Source: an uncultured Clostridium sp.
Lineage (GTDB): Bacteria > Bacillota > Clostridia > TANB77 > CAG-508
DNA: 64,000 nucleotides
Assembly (NCBI GenBank): GCA_948465565.1
Contig: CAOJXR010000001.1
Span: 434,001-498,000 of the forward strand
Direction: 5' to 3'
Part shown: positions 9,057 through 18,063 of the stretch, piece after piece
Position numbering within the stretch: the stretch's first letter is position 1
Layout of the letters: each line of letters opens with the position of its first letter
Made by a program: the position numbers and the translations under genes
Notes under the pieces: generated by a model
The model's database searches: none
The model's input: only the letters and a program-made list of their open reading frames with translations
What the model was told of the DNA's origin: nothing

Positions 9057-9999
9057 TATATCCAGCCTCCTTCACAACTTTCTTTCCTCTATCTGAAGTA
9101 AGAGCATTTACAAATATTTGCACATTCTCATAATTATTAGACTTATTTTTTACTAAATAATAATTCAATTTTAAAGGATAAGATTCATCATGAATTGTAT
9201 CATAGCTAGGCGCAATTCCATCTATTTCAAGTAATCTAACACTGTTATCTATTCTTTCATCAATATCATATATATTCTTTGCATCATAATAAAAAGAATA
9301 TCCTATTGCATTCTTAGAATTATCATAATTAGCAATAACATCATTTATTTCACCCAAATTTTTATCATAAAAAACCCTTTTCTCAGGCTCTAAAATTTGT
9401 AGTTCTCCCATAACAAGTGATATCATCGCATTTTGAGTTATAGAATTATAAGTCTTCTGAAAAGCTTTTATATCAATATTTTCTCCATCCAATTGAGACC
9501 AATTTGAAACTTGTCCTGTATATATTTGTCTAATATCATCAATACTTAACGAACTAACTTGATTATCGTTATTTACAAAAAAAACTAATCCTTCTTTAAC
9601 AATAGGTATAATATCAAATTCAATTCCTTTAGCACTAGCCATAGTCAAAATGTCATCAGATGGATATGGAGCAAATATAATATCAGCCTCACCATTTATC
9701 AATTTTCTATATGCACTATCTGTATTTGAATAATTAAAAAATCCATCAGAAATACTACCATCCTGAGTAAAGTCTCTCACTACAGATGTCATAAGTGGCT
9801 GCAAATTAGCAGCAGCATCTAGTCTTGGTAACTCATTCTTTGATAGTATAATATCATTTTCACTTTGCATATTAGCAATTTTGTTATCATTTTGGTGTTT
9901 AGGCAATTTATCCGTAAAAAACATGTACATAATCCCACAAACAATTGCCACAACAAGCATTATAAAAACAGGTATAAATGCATTAATATTTCTTCTCAT
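9046..9999 (-). CDS. Membrane-anchored PstS-like substrate-binding protein
   Basis: A 317-residue protein with an N-terminal hydrophobic anchor (about residues 6-27) and a periplasmic-binding-protein fold of the phosphate (PstS) type: repeated LxNGEADIIFAP, LSIDDIRQIYTGQVSNWSQL and IGYSFYYDA. The last motif set is typical of PstS-like proteins. No permease or ATPase genes follow, so it may be a sensor rather than a transporter part. I chose the ATG at 9999 because GGAGAAG lies six bases upstream. The earlier ATG at 10011 would place that ribosome site inside the gene. Confidence 0.7.
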   Translation of the reverse strand: MRRNINAFIPVFIMLVVAIVCGIMYMFFTDKLPKHQNDNKIANMQSENDIILSKNELPRLDAAANLQPLMTSVVRDFTQDGSISDGFFNYSNTDSAYRKLINGEADIIFAPYPSDDILTMASAKGIEFDIIPIVKEGLVFFVNNDNQVSSLSIDDIRQIYTGQVSNWSQLDGENIDIKAFQKTYNSITQNAMISLVMGELQILEPEKRVFYDKNLGEINDVIANYDNSKNAIGYSFYYDAKNIYDIDERIDNSVRLLEIDGIAPSYDTIHDESYPLKLNYYLVKNKSNNYENVQIFVNALTSDRGKKVVKEAGYIDN

Positions 10000-10057
10000 T
10001 TTCTTCTCCATTTCTATAATATTATATATTTAGTAAATTTTTTTGTAAATAGAATTC

Positions 10058-10099
10058 AAAAAAACGTCTCAAATGATAGATAATCTAACATTCGAGACG
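10058..10099 (-). terminator. Terminator of tyrS
   Basis: On the minus strand CGTCTCGAATG pairs with CATTTGAGACG (one G-T pair) around a loop of about 13 bases, followed by seven T. It lies directly after the tyrS stop. Confidence 0.85.
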
Positions 10100-10108
10100 C
10101 GCCAAATC

Positions 10109-11320
10109 TTATTTTACCAATTTATGATAAACCTTTTTTCCTTTTTTCAATATAGCATATCCCTCCGTAAAATCACTGTCTTGCAAAACATATCCTATAT
10201 CATCAATTTTGTTATCATTTAAGCTAATTGCCCCTTGGCTAATTAAAGTTTTCGCTTGTCCCTTAGAACTAGCAATACCAGTAGTAACAATTGCCTCTAC
10301 AATTGAAACATTTCCATCTACTTTTGTAGAATCCATTGCCTCTACATTACCTTTTCCTTCAAAAACGGCTTTTGTAGCCTCCTCTGCTTTTCTAGCCTCT
10401 TCCTCGCCATGAACTAATTTAGTAATCTCAAAAGCAGCTATTTTCTTAGCCTCATTCATTCGTTCATCTTTATATTTAGTCATTTCTTCAATTTCATCAA
10501 CATCAATAAATGTCAAAAGTTTCATAACTTTTTCAACATCATCATCAGCAATATTTCTCCAATATTGATAAAACTCATAAGGAGAAGTCTTTTCGGGATT
10601 CAACCACAATGCACCCTTCTCAGTCTTACCCATTTTCTTTCCTTCTTTTGTAGTAAGAAGTTTAAAAGTAAAACCATATGCATCATCAGCACCAATTTTT
10701 CTAATAAGTTCAACACCACCAATAATGTTAGACCATTGGTCATTTCCACCCATTTCCAATTTACAACCATAGTGATCATGTAAATATAGAAAATCATAAG
10801 ATTGCATAAGCATATAACCAAGCTCAAAAAATGTTAATCCTGTCTCTAATCTATTTTTATAACACTCAGCAGCAAGCATTCTATTTACTGAAAAATGAAC
10901 ACCAACTTCTCTCATAAAATTAATATAATTCAAATCTCTAAGCCAATCACCATTATTAACAATAATAGCAGCATTATCACCTTCAAAGCTCAAAAACTTC
11001 TCAATTTGCTTCTTAATATTAGCAACATTATTATCAATATCTTCTACTGTAAGCATTTTTCTCATATCAGTTTTACCAGATGGATCACCAATAATAGCAG
11101 TACCACCGCCCATCAAAATAATAGGCTTATGTCCAGCTCTTTGCATATGAGAAGCAACCATCAAAGATATAAAATGACCAACATGCAAGCTATCAGCAGT
11201 TGGGTCTATACCTATATAAAAAGGCACACTCTCTGTTTCAAATAATTTCTTTATTTCCTCAGGATGCGTTAATTGTTCAACATATCCACGTCTCTCCAAT
11301 GTCTCAAAAACACTTGTCAT
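10109..11320 (-). CDS. tyrS: Tyrosyl-tRNA synthetase
   Basis: A 403-residue class I synthetase that charges tRNA-Tyr. The HIGH-type motif is HVGH within GIDPTADSLHVGH, and the KMSKS equivalent is KMGKT, as in the TyrS rather than TyrZ subfamily. The TYR-specific block GYMLMQSYDFLYL and QWSNIIGG are present, and an S4 RNA-binding domain occupies the last 60 residues. I found no T-box in front; the gene follows a zinc-ribbon gene by 22 bases. The GGGAGG ribosome site is about 13 bases from the ATG, longer than usual. Confidence 0.95.
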   Translation of the reverse strand: MTSVFETLERRGYVEQLTHPEEIKKLFETESVPFYIGIDPTADSLHVGHFISLMVASHMQRAGHKPIILMGGGTAIIGDPSGKTDMRKMLTVEDIDNNVANIKKQIEKFLSFEGDNAAIIVNNGDWLRDLNYINFMREVGVHFSVNRMLAAECYKNRLETGLTFFELGYMLMQSYDFLYLHDHYGCKLEMGGNDQWSNIIGGVELIRKIGADDAYGFTFKLLTTKEGKKMGKTEKGALWLNPEKTSPYEFYQYWRNIADDDVEKVMKLLTFIDVDEIEEMTKYKDERMNEAKKIAAFEITKLVHGEEEARKAEEATKAVFEGKGNVEAMDSTKVDGNVSIVEAIVTTGIASSKGQAKTLISQGAISLNDNKIDDIGYVLQDSDFTEGYAILKKGKKVYHKLVK

Positions 11321-11342
11321 TTTACCGTCAAATCCTCCCTAA

Positions 11343-11657
11343 CTAATCTATATTTTCTCCATTATTTATTATATCTGTTCCATAAGTTTCGCCAATAGTA
11401 TCTCCATAAGTTCCAATCATTCCTTGGTTTACCTTACCAGCAAATTCTTCACTAATTAAATATCTATTTAAATTTCTAGAATTAATACCAGTTTGTACAG
11501 AAATCTCTTGTACAGTAGTATCCATACCTACACCATTTTCTTCAAAATAATTTCTAAGTTTTTGCACATCCAAATTCTCATTTGTCTTGCAATTTTGACA
11601 AACTTCGCAATCAGAATGATAAAAACTTCCACAACGAGGACATTTTCTAAAATCCAT
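11343..11657 (-). CDS. Zinc-ribbon protein with a helix-turn-helix-like segment
   Basis: A 104-residue protein. The N-terminal zinc ribbon is CPRC (7-10) with CEVCQNC (17-23). A segment VQEISVQTGINSRNLNRYL (about 49-67) could form a helix-turn-helix. It resembles the YvyF/TIGR03826 family of small flagellar-region regulators, but no flagellar genes are near. It is followed by tyrS. A 9-base inverted repeat lies 25 bases upstream and might be its own operator. Function unknown. Confidence 0.6.
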   Translation of the reverse strand: MDFRKCPRCGSFYHSDCEVCQNCKTNENLDVQKLRNYFEENGVGMDTTVQEISVQTGINSRNLNRYLISEEFAGKVNQGMIGTYGDTIGETYGTDIINNGENID

Positions 11658-11681
11658 AACACATCTTCCTTTCCTACGACC

Positions 11682-11706
11682 AAACTTGAAAATTTACTTC
11701 AAGTTT
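11682..11706. repeat. Inverted repeat upstream of the zinc-ribbon gene
   Basis: AAACTTGAA, seven bases, TTCAAGTTT: perfect 9-base arms in the 5' region of the zinc-ribbon/tyrS unit. There is no T-run, so an operator or leader hairpin is more likely than a terminator. Confidence 0.5.
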
Positions 11707-11801
11707 CCTAATTTGTCGACATTTTATCATAAAAAAATTTAAAAGTCTAGTAATCTTACTTTCATTTTTATAATTAATCAACAGCTGTTACACAATTATA
11801 A

Positions 11802-11837
11802 AAAGCAATAGATAAACATTTATTTATCTACTGCTTT
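11802..11837 (-). terminator. Terminator of the TetR/ABC operon
   Basis: AAAGCAGTAGATAAA pairs with TTTATCTATTGCTTT (one mismatch or wobble) and is followed by T-rich sequence on the minus strand, just after the stop at 11851. Confidence 0.75.
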
Positions 11838-11850
11838 ATTATTCACAAAA

Positions 11851-12999
11851 TTAACCCAACTTTCTCTTTTTTCGTGCAACAATATTCGACAAAGCAACAA
11901 ATCCCAAAATAAAGATTACTATAATCCCCATATTCAAAATAATAGGTTTCAAAGACTCAAAACTAACAACCTCAAGCATCTTAAGTCTATCATTACTATT
12001 TATATAATAATATGTAGGCAAAACATGCGCAATCTTAAGAACCGCATCAGGAAGCCACTCTGCAGGTACAAAAGCACCACACAAAAAACTAGAACCAAGT
12101 GCCACAACATTAACAATACCATTAATAGCCTCTTTATTTGTAATCAAATTACCTATCAAAAAAGCAATTGACAACGCACAAATTGTAAACACCAAAGCAT
12201 TAACCATATAGACAACTCCATGAGCAGTAAGCATTAAATCTCCAACCAAAACAAAACTTACAAGCACATAAAACACCCAAAGTACTATAGCAAACAACAT
12301 ATTAGACAAAAGTAATTGCCTATTATGAGTCTTATAATTCATACTACTAATAACAGTTCTTTTTCTAATCTTCTCATCTCTAAAACTAGACAAAATCAAG
12401 CAAATAACATACACACATCCAGCAAGCAAACTATAACTTGCAAAATTATAGTAAAAAGACGCCTTAGTCAAGCTATTAGTATCAAGCTTAGAAGTCATCT
12501 CCACTTCTGTTTCTTTAGAAATAGTCTCATTAATCTTTGCAATTAGTTCATCCTCATCATCAATACTTTGAACATACACTTTCGCAATCTTAATATATCT
12601 TTCAAGCAACATCTGAGCAAAAGCAGACTGATAATCCCCAGTACTCTTAACCTCAATTTCAGGATTCTTTCCACGCAAAAAATCATCTCTAAAATCCTTA
12701 GGAATATAAATAATATAATTCACATCCCTATAAAAAAGTGCATCCTCTCGAGCCTCATCACTATCATCAAGCTCAATAATATTACTATTATCAGTAATAT
12801 ACTTAATCAAATCCTTAGTAATCCCCTCATCTTTATCATTATTAATAATCAAAACATCAGGCTTACTTGCCACAAAATTTGTACTACTATCACTAGTCTG
12901 CATATTAAGCACACCAAAAACAATAAGCATAACTGTATAAAGAATAATCGTCATTTTACACTTATTAAGCACCTTCAAAAAAGTTTTAAATACTATCAT
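11851..12999 (-). CDS. ABC-2 type exporter permease
   Basis: A 382-residue membrane protein with the ABC2_membrane_3 layout. It has one N-terminal transmembrane helix (about 15-33), a large extracytoplasmic loop of about 150 residues, then five to six helices from residue 185, ending with basic ARKKRK. It pairs with the split permease (12986-14168), whose end it overlaps by 14 bases, and with the ATPase at 14168-15106. Together they form a two-permease exporter. The substrate is unknown; drug, lipid or peptide export under TetR control is the usual role. Confidence 0.88.
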   Translation of the reverse strand: MIVFKTFLKVLNKCKMTIILYTVMLIVFGVLNMQTSDSSTNFVASKPDVLIINNDKDEGITKDLIKYITDNSNIIELDDSDEAREDALFYRDVNYIIYIPKDFRDDFLRGKNPEIEVKSTGDYQSAFAQMLLERYIKIAKVYVQSIDDEDELIAKINETISKETEVEMTSKLDTNSLTKASFYYNFASYSLLAGCVYVICLILSSFRDEKIRKRTVISSMNYKTHNRQLLLSNMLFAIVLWVFYVLVSFVLVGDLMLTAHGVVYMVNALVFTICALSIAFLIGNLITNKEAINGIVNVVALGSSFLCGAFVPAEWLPDAVLKIAHVLPTYYYINSNDRLKMLEVVSFESLKPIILNMGIIVIFILGFVALSNIVARKKRKLG

Positions 13000-14168
13000 A
13001 CTTCTGCCTCCTCAAAACAAGATAAGAAATAGCCATCATAACAAAAGCAAAAATCAGCAAACTAGCTATATTAAACCAATACCTACTCAAAGTAGTATAA
13101 TGATATAATGCATAAAATCCATCTGTAATCATGCTCGCAGGATTTATCTTATTCAAAATAGGAACATTCTTGTCAACCACATACTTCATAGTAACACCCA
13201 TCATACCAGACAAAAAGCAACCAAACATTGTAACAGCAATAACAATACCAGTTTTCATATTCTCATTACTCTTAAACACAGTTCCAACCATCAATCCTAA
13301 AGACAAACCAGCCAAGCTTCCGACTACCTGCAAGTAAAACAATAAGCGGCAAATTAGAACCATAATCAACCTTAAGAACAAATATTGTATACACAAATAA
13401 AATTGCAACCCCTATAGCCTGAACTATATAGCTAGCAAGTAAACTACTCAAAATAACTTTTCCCTTAGAAGTTGGAGCCACTGCAACCCTCTTACCATTA
13501 TTACTCATATTAGGCAAATTCTGATTAATAGCAGTCATTCCAAGTATTCCTCCATATAAGCATGTCATAGCAGTCAAAGTATAAAACTCAATCATCATAT
13601 AACTCAAATTATTACTAGAAATATCCTTTATACCCGCTTCTTGATTTAATGTCATATCAAGCACATATCTGTAAATTTTCTCATAATCCACATTATAATT
13701 TCCCTGCATTATTTCCTTTTGAATCTCACTATTCAAAACATTCCTTGTAATATCAATAGATTGTGAAATCTCCTCTGTAACATACTTAAAAATTGTTTCA
13801 TTTATCCCATTTGTAATAACCGTAACTCGAGGTTTTCCCTCTTCGAAAGTCAAGTATCCTGTTATTTTCTCATCATTTAATAATCTCTTAGCATCTTCCT
13901 CATCAGTATACTTTATATTAAATAATCTATCTTCATTCTTCTCATCACCTAAAACCTTAAATGACTCCTTAAACGCCTCTTCTTTCTGAAAATCACTATT
14001 ATCAACAATTGCAATATCAATAATGTTTAGTTTCTCACTATTTTCAATATTAGAAAACGCCATATTAAAAAGAGTACCTAATATTATAGGAAAAGCAAAA
14101 GTCCAAAATATTAACATTCTATTTCTAAAAAGAGTCTTAAAAGCATATTTAAAATTATGAACAAACAT
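12986..14168 (-). CDS. ABC-2 type exporter permease, split by +1 shift at a CGG codon
   Basis: Read as one protein this is about 393 residues and parallels its 382-residue partner. It has an N-terminal helix, a large extracellular loop and a C-terminal membrane half. Frame 0 runs from the ATG at 14168 to codon 283, an in-frame CGG (plus 13320-13322), and then reads only about 16 unrelated residues to a stop. Dropping the C gives ..LAGS-GSLAGLSLGLMVGT.., a typical ABC-2 membrane sequence that continues to the stop at 12986. The break is not in a homopolymer. Either a real mutation, a sequence error, or programmed +1 decoding; see findings. The ATG overlaps the last base of the ATPase stop codon. 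Confidence 0.8.
13320..13322 (-). other. In-frame CGG at the +1 frame change (permease)
   Basis: Frame 0 is GGT AGT CGG AAG; the restored frame is AGT (C) GGA AGC. This is the only in-frame CGG in this operon. Confidence 0.75.
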
Positions 14169-15106
14169 TAGTCCCTAAGCTCCTTTCCTGTCAATTCCAA
14201 AAACACATCATTAAGCGTAGGTCTTTCAGAATAAATCTTATTATACTTAATCCCCTCATCCTTCAAATAATCAATCAAATGAGGTAAATTATTATCTCCC
14301 TTTTTATATGTAATAAGAAGAATATTTCCATCATAAGAAACACTATCAACATTCTCAATTTTATTAATTCCCTCTAAGTGCTCCTCATCTAAATTAGGAA
14401 CTTCAAGAGTAACCTTCTCCTCAATCTTAGCAAGAGCCTTAAGTTCATCACATGTACCACTAGCCAATATCGTACCCTTATCTAAAATAATAACTCTATC
14501 ACAAAGAATCTCAACTTCTTCCATATAATGCGTTGTATATACTATTGTCGCACCAGCATCTCTAAGCTTTTCAATACCATCCAAAATATTATTCCTACTC
14601 TGAGGATCAACAGCAACAGTAGGCTCATCTAAAAATATAAGTTTAGGTTTATGCGCAATACCACAAGCAATATTTAATCTTCTAAGCAATCCACCAGACA
14701 ATTGCTTTGGATAAAATTTAGTAAAATCCTCTAGCCCAACAAGCTTAATTGCATCCTCAATATACTGTTTTCTCACTTCCTTATCTTTAACATACAATCC
14801 ACAAAAATAATCAATATTTTCGTAAACAGTAAGTTCCTCAAACACAGCAACATCCTGAAAAACAACACCTAAATCTCTCTTAATCTCATACGCATCAGGT
14901 CCCATACTTTTTCCAAAAATCTTAATCTCACCCTTGCTATAATTAAGCAAAGATAAAATACAATTTATCGTTGTAGACTTACCACTTCCATTTGGACCAA
15001 GTAGCCCCAAAATCTCACCTTCATGAACCTCAAAAGATAAATCATCTATAGCCTTTAATTGTTTGTACTCCTTTGTTAAGTTCCTAACCTCAATACTATT
15101 TTTCAT
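14168..15106 (-). CDS. ABC exporter ATP-binding protein
   Basis: A 312-residue ATPase. Walker A GPNGSGKST (37-45), a Q-loop (VFQDVAVFEELT), signature LSGGLLRRLN, Walker B LIFLDEPTVAVDP and H-loop TTHYMEEVE are all present. A C-terminal extension of about 80 residues follows, as in DrrA/CcmA-type exporters. It overlaps the TetR gene by 11 bases and abuts the first permease, so TetR, ATPase and two permeases form one operon. Confidence 0.93.
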   Translation of the reverse strand: MKNSIEVRNLTKEYKQLKAIDDLSFEVHEGEILGLLGPNGSGKSTTINCILSLLNYSKGEIKIFGKSMGPDAYEIKRDLGVVFQDVAVFEELTVYENIDYFCGLYVKDKEVRKQYIEDAIKLVGLEDFTKFYPKQLSGGLLRRLNIACGIAHKPKLIFLDEPTVAVDPQSRNNILDGIEKLRDAGATIVYTTHYMEEVEILCDRVIILDKGTILASGTCDELKALAKIEEKVTLEVPNLDEEHLEGINKIENVDSVSYDGNILLITYKKGDNNLPHLIDYLKDEGIKYNKIYSERPTLNDVFLELTGKELRD

Positions 15107-15677
15107 TTTTATTATCTCCCTTCTCTAAAAGCATAAGTGCCCTAAACTCCTCTGTAAGCATTTGGCTTACTTGTTCCTCTGAAATATCACACGTTTCCGT
15201 AGCAAGTAACGTCGCAATACCATGCGTAAAAATCCATATCTTCAAATGAAAATTCCTAACACCATCTTCCTCAGAAATTTCAGTAACTTCACCCACATTT
15301 TTCAAAATACTTTCATACAATTTCTTATCACTTGTAAACAAATTCTCTGGAACAATTTTCCCATGGTTCATAAAAATTATCTTAAAAAACTCTGGATAAT
15401 CCTTTGCAAATCTAATATATGACATTCCCATTTCCTTATAAGGTCTAGGCTTATTCTCACCACTAAACATATACTCATGATATTTCTCAAATATCTTTTC
15501 ATAAACAGCCTTCTTCAAATCTTCCATATCACTAAAATGCCTAAAAATCGGATGCACCGATGAATTCATCTCTAACGCTATTCTTCTTGCATTTAAATTA
15601 ACAAAACCTTCTTTCCTTACAATCTCATATGCAACATTTAAAACATCTTCTTTTTTAAATATCAATTTTGGTGGCAA
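15096..15677 (-). CDS. TetR-family repressor of the adjacent exporter
   Basis: A 193-residue regulator with an N-terminal helix-turn-helix (ALEMNSSVHPIFRHFSDMEDLKKAVYE, normally near residues 25-55) and a C-terminal ligand domain. I chose the TTG at 15677 (MPPKLIFKKEDVL) because AAGGAG lies seven bases before it. An ATG further upstream would put that site inside the gene, and family members begin at this point. It is first in the exporter operon and sits directly behind a 30-base near-palindrome covering the promoter, so autoregulation is likely. Confidence 0.85.
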   Translation of the reverse strand: MPPKLIFKKEDVLNVAYEIVRKEGFVNLNARRIALEMNSSVHPIFRHFSDMEDLKKAVYEKIFEKYHEYMFSGENKPRPYKEMGMSYIRFAKDYPEFFKIIFMNHGKIVPENLFTSDKKLYESILKNVGEVTEISEEDGVRNFHLKIWIFTHGIATLLATETCDISEEQVSQMLTEEFRALMLLEKGDNKNEK

Positions 15678-15696
15678 ATAATCATCTCCTTCAAAT

Positions 15697-15726
15697 AATA
15701 ACATTTGTTACCTAACAGGTGTTATT
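15697..15726. promoter_or_regulatory. TetR operator, 30-base near-palindrome
   Basis: The site runs from AATAACATTTG to AGGTGTTATT, with 24 of 30 positions symmetric about 15711/15712. It overlaps the -10 box and lies about 20 bases before the TTG start of the TetR gene. Confidence 0.7.
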
Positions 15727-15752
15727 ATACTATTTATAATTTTCTCTGTCTA
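15724..15752 (-). promoter_or_regulatory. Promoter of the TetR/ABC operon
   Basis: On the minus strand, TAGACA, a 17-base spacer and TATAAT (-10 at plus 15724-15729). The -10 overlaps the operator palindrome. Confidence 0.6.
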
Positions 15753-15763
15753 TAGTTTTCTGT

Positions 15764-15793
15764 AAAAAAAGATAAGTATTACAAATACTTATC
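15764..15793 (-). terminator. Terminator of the SdpR/ABC/GNAT operon
   Basis: A perfect 10-base stem (GATAAGTATT with AATACTTATC), three-base loop and seven T on the minus strand, after the GNAT stop at 15810. Confidence 0.85.
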
Positions 15794-15809
15794 TAATAAG
15801 TTTCAAACT

Positions 15810-16340
15810 TTATCTCCTATAATTCTGACTTGTCATCAAATAACTAATAATCTTTCCCTCTATTCCAGGAACCTCAAATATTTTCTCGAGTTTAAAACCA
15901 CATTTCTCAAGGACTCTACTTGATGCCACATTCCTTTCCATTACAAAACCTCTAAAATTTCCAGTATGTATATCATCAAAAGCAACTTCCGTCATATAAG
16001 TTAAAACCTCTGTATATATTCCTTTTCCCCAATACCTCTTATCCAAATATATCGTAAATTCAAAGCAATCCTCATCATACAAATCTAACTTTATCAAAAA
16101 TACACCTATAAACTCATTCGAATTCTTATCAACAATCGCATATGGAAACTTAGTATTTTTACTCAATCCCTCAAAATAATCATCCAATAACTTATATGTA
16201 TCCTCAATATTTTCGTGAATCTCCATGTTCAAATTTAGTATAACATCCTTATCACTCAATATATTATAAATACTTTTCGCATCATCTAATTCCACTTTTC
16301 TAAGAATAAAGCGTTCTGTTTCAACAACTCTCATAAACAA
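15810..16340 (-). CDS. GNAT acetyltransferase, RimJ/RimL type
   Basis: About 176 residues. The start TERFILRKVELDDAKSIYNILSD, the middle YLDKRYWGKGIYTEVLTYMTEVAF (acetyl-CoA loop) and ASSRVLEKCGFKLE are the classic RimL-type GNAT blocks. Substrate unknown: ribosomal protein N-terminus or an antibiotic are typical. AAAGGA lies six bases from a TTG at 16340 and twelve from the ATG at 16334, so the start is uncertain by two codons. It follows the ABC permease by 27 bases and is probably the last gene of that operon. Confidence 0.85.
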   Translation of the reverse strand: MFMRVVETERFILRKVELDDAKSIYNILSDKDVILNLNMEIHENIEDTYKLLDDYFEGLSKNTKFPYAIVDKNSNEFIGVFLIKLDLYDEDCFEFTIYLDKRYWGKGIYTEVLTYMTEVAFDDIHTGNFRGFVMERNVASSRVLEKCGFKLEKIFEVPGIEGKIISYLMTSQNYRR

Positions 16341-16367
16341 CTTATTTCCTTTCACATACTATCTTTT

Positions 16368-17159
16368 CTAAACTAATTCTTTCCTCTCATACCTAACCAA
16401 AGCCAAGCTCATAAACGCAACAACCAATACAACCGTCATCAATATCATCACAGGATTAATAGCAATATCAATAATAACATTTCTAACATCAGCCAATGTA
16501 AAAATTGACACATACCTCAAAAACTCAGTACTCTCTCCAAGCTCAGATACAATATTCAAAAAATAACTTGCAAAAACAATTCCTAAACTAATTCCCAATG
16601 TCTTTTTAGTCTTATGAGTAAATGTAGACAAAAACAAGCAAACTGCAAATATAGTAAGTGATGAAAATATTGGAGTCACACTAAGTAGCAAATATGCTTT
16701 TTTATCAAAATCACCACTCAAACTTAATCCTACAAAATTAAATATTCCCACAACAAATATCATCAAAACAATATAAAAAACTCCACACAATATTTTGCTA
16801 AAAACAATTCTTCTTCTAGTTACAGGCAAGCTATTCAAATACTCAATCGTTTTATCGCTCTCTTCTTTAAGTAAAATATTAGCCCCCAAAATGCCACTAT
16901 AAATACCAGTAATAAGCAAAACAAAAGTAAATCCTTCAGTTTTCATCCATCCAAAAACTGTGTCTATAGAAGTAATATCCATATTAAAAGCCTTTAGCAT
17001 CTCTTCTGGAAACATTGTCATCATCTCATCTATCATCTTAATATTCTCATTACTTGTAAGAGATGGATATACCAAAAACACTACTAAAAAAATACCAATT
17101 AAAATCATAGTCCAGATAATAAAATTCTTAAAATTAACTCTCAACTCTCTTCTAAACAT
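16368..17159 (-). CDS. ABC-2 permease of the SdpR/SdpI operon
   Basis: A 263-residue protein with six predicted helices. The stretch LLKEESDKTIEYLNSLPVTRRRIVFSKILCG is the cytoplasmic coupling loop seen in ABC-2/NatB-like permeases. It lies 14 bases after its ATPase. With the SdpI-like immunity protein in the same operon, a role in resistance to, or export of, a membrane-active peptide is plausible. Confidence 0.87.
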   Translation of the reverse strand: MFRRELRVNFKNFIIWTMILIGIFLVVFLVYPSLTSNENIKMIDEMMTMFPEEMLKAFNMDITSIDTVFGWMKTEGFTFVLLITGIYSGILGANILLKEESDKTIEYLNSLPVTRRRIVFSKILCGVFYIVLMIFVVGIFNFVGLSLSGDFDKKAYLLLSVTPIFSSLTIFAVCLFLSTFTHKTKKTLGISLGIVFASYFLNIVSELGESTEFLRYVSIFTLADVRNVIIDIAINPVMILMTVVLVVAFMSLALVRYERKELV

Positions 17160-17173
17160 ATTAAAAAACCTCC

Positions 17174-18049
17174 TTATTCATAATAATGTAAAAATATATC
17201 TTCAAGCTCAGCATCCTCAATTAAAATTCTATCAATTGTATATTTAGATAAAGTTTTAATCAATTCATCATCAGCAAGCCTACAACTAAACTTTATTGTA
17301 TTTCCTTCTTCAAAAACAACACTTCCATCCAAATCCTTAACAATCTTCTCACTGTCCCTCGATGTAACAGTAACAAAAGTCAAGCTCTTTTTCAACAACT
17401 CATCAGTCTTCTCAATTTGAACCAATTGCCCATTTTTAATAATCCCCACTCTATCACAAATCTTTGACACTTCACTCAAAATATGTGTTGAATAAAATAC
17501 TGTCGTCCCCTTTTTCTTCTCTTCTTTAAGCAAATCATAAAACACATTTTGCATAATAGGATCCAAACCGCTAGTAGGCTCATCTAATATCAAAATCTTA
17601 GGTTCATGCATAAAAGCCAAAATAATTCCCAATTTCTTTAAATTTCCCAAAGACAAATCCTCAATTTTCTTGCTTTCATCCAACTGCAAAACCTTTACCA
17701 AATCAGTTCTTCTTTTATGAATATCCTTTTTGAAAAATTTCTCATGATAGTTCAACATTTCTCTAACAGTCAAATCATCGTATAAATAAATTTCACTTGG
17801 CAAATAGCCAATCATCTCTTTTATTTGAACATCATTCTTATCAAACTCTTTTCCATCTATCAAAACTTTCCCACTCGTTTTATTAATCAAATTCATAATT
17901 GAGCGAATAGTTGTAGACTTTCCCGCACCATTAGGTCCAATAAATCCAAAAATCTCACCCTTTCTTAAAGAAATAGACACATTTTCAATTCCCTTAATTT
18001 TTCCATAATACTTAGTCAAATTCTGAATCTCAAGAATACTCTTCTCCAT
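17174..18049 (-). CDS. ABC transporter ATP-binding protein
   Basis: A 291-residue BcrA/YtrB-like ATPase. Walker A GPNGAGKST (38-46), signature LSLGNLKKLG (LSxGN instead of LSGGQ), Walker B ILILDEPTSGLDP and H-loop STHILSE are visible. The changed signature is common in bacitracin-type ABC proteins. It sits between sdpI-like and permease genes with 14-base gaps, in one operon. Confidence 0.93.
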   Translation of the reverse strand: MEKSILEIQNLTKYYGKIKGIENVSISLRKGEIFGFIGPNGAGKSTTIRSIMNLINKTSGKVLIDGKEFDKNDVQIKEMIGYLPSEIYLYDDLTVREMLNYHEKFFKKDIHKRRTDLVKVLQLDESKKIEDLSLGNLKKLGIILAFMHEPKILILDEPTSGLDPIMQNVFYDLLKEEKKKGTTVFYSTHILSEVSKICDRVGIIKNGQLVQIEKTDELLKKSLTFVTVTSRDSEKIVKDLDGSVVFEEGNTIKFSCRLADDELIKTLSKYTIDRILIEDAELEDIFLHYYE

Positions 18050-18063
18050 AAACTCCCTCCAAT

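Noticed and set aside
11658..11850. T-box upstream of the zinc-ribbon/tyrS unit
   Set aside because: No GGTGG-ACGCG-type T-box sequence or terminator/antiterminator pair is visible, unlike the clear one before ileS.
13310..13330. Explaining the split genes as homopolymer sequencing errors
   Set aside because: None of the four breaks lies in a run of more than two identical bases, and all have the same base, sign and codon context. A modified-base artefact at CGG cannot be excluded without reads.
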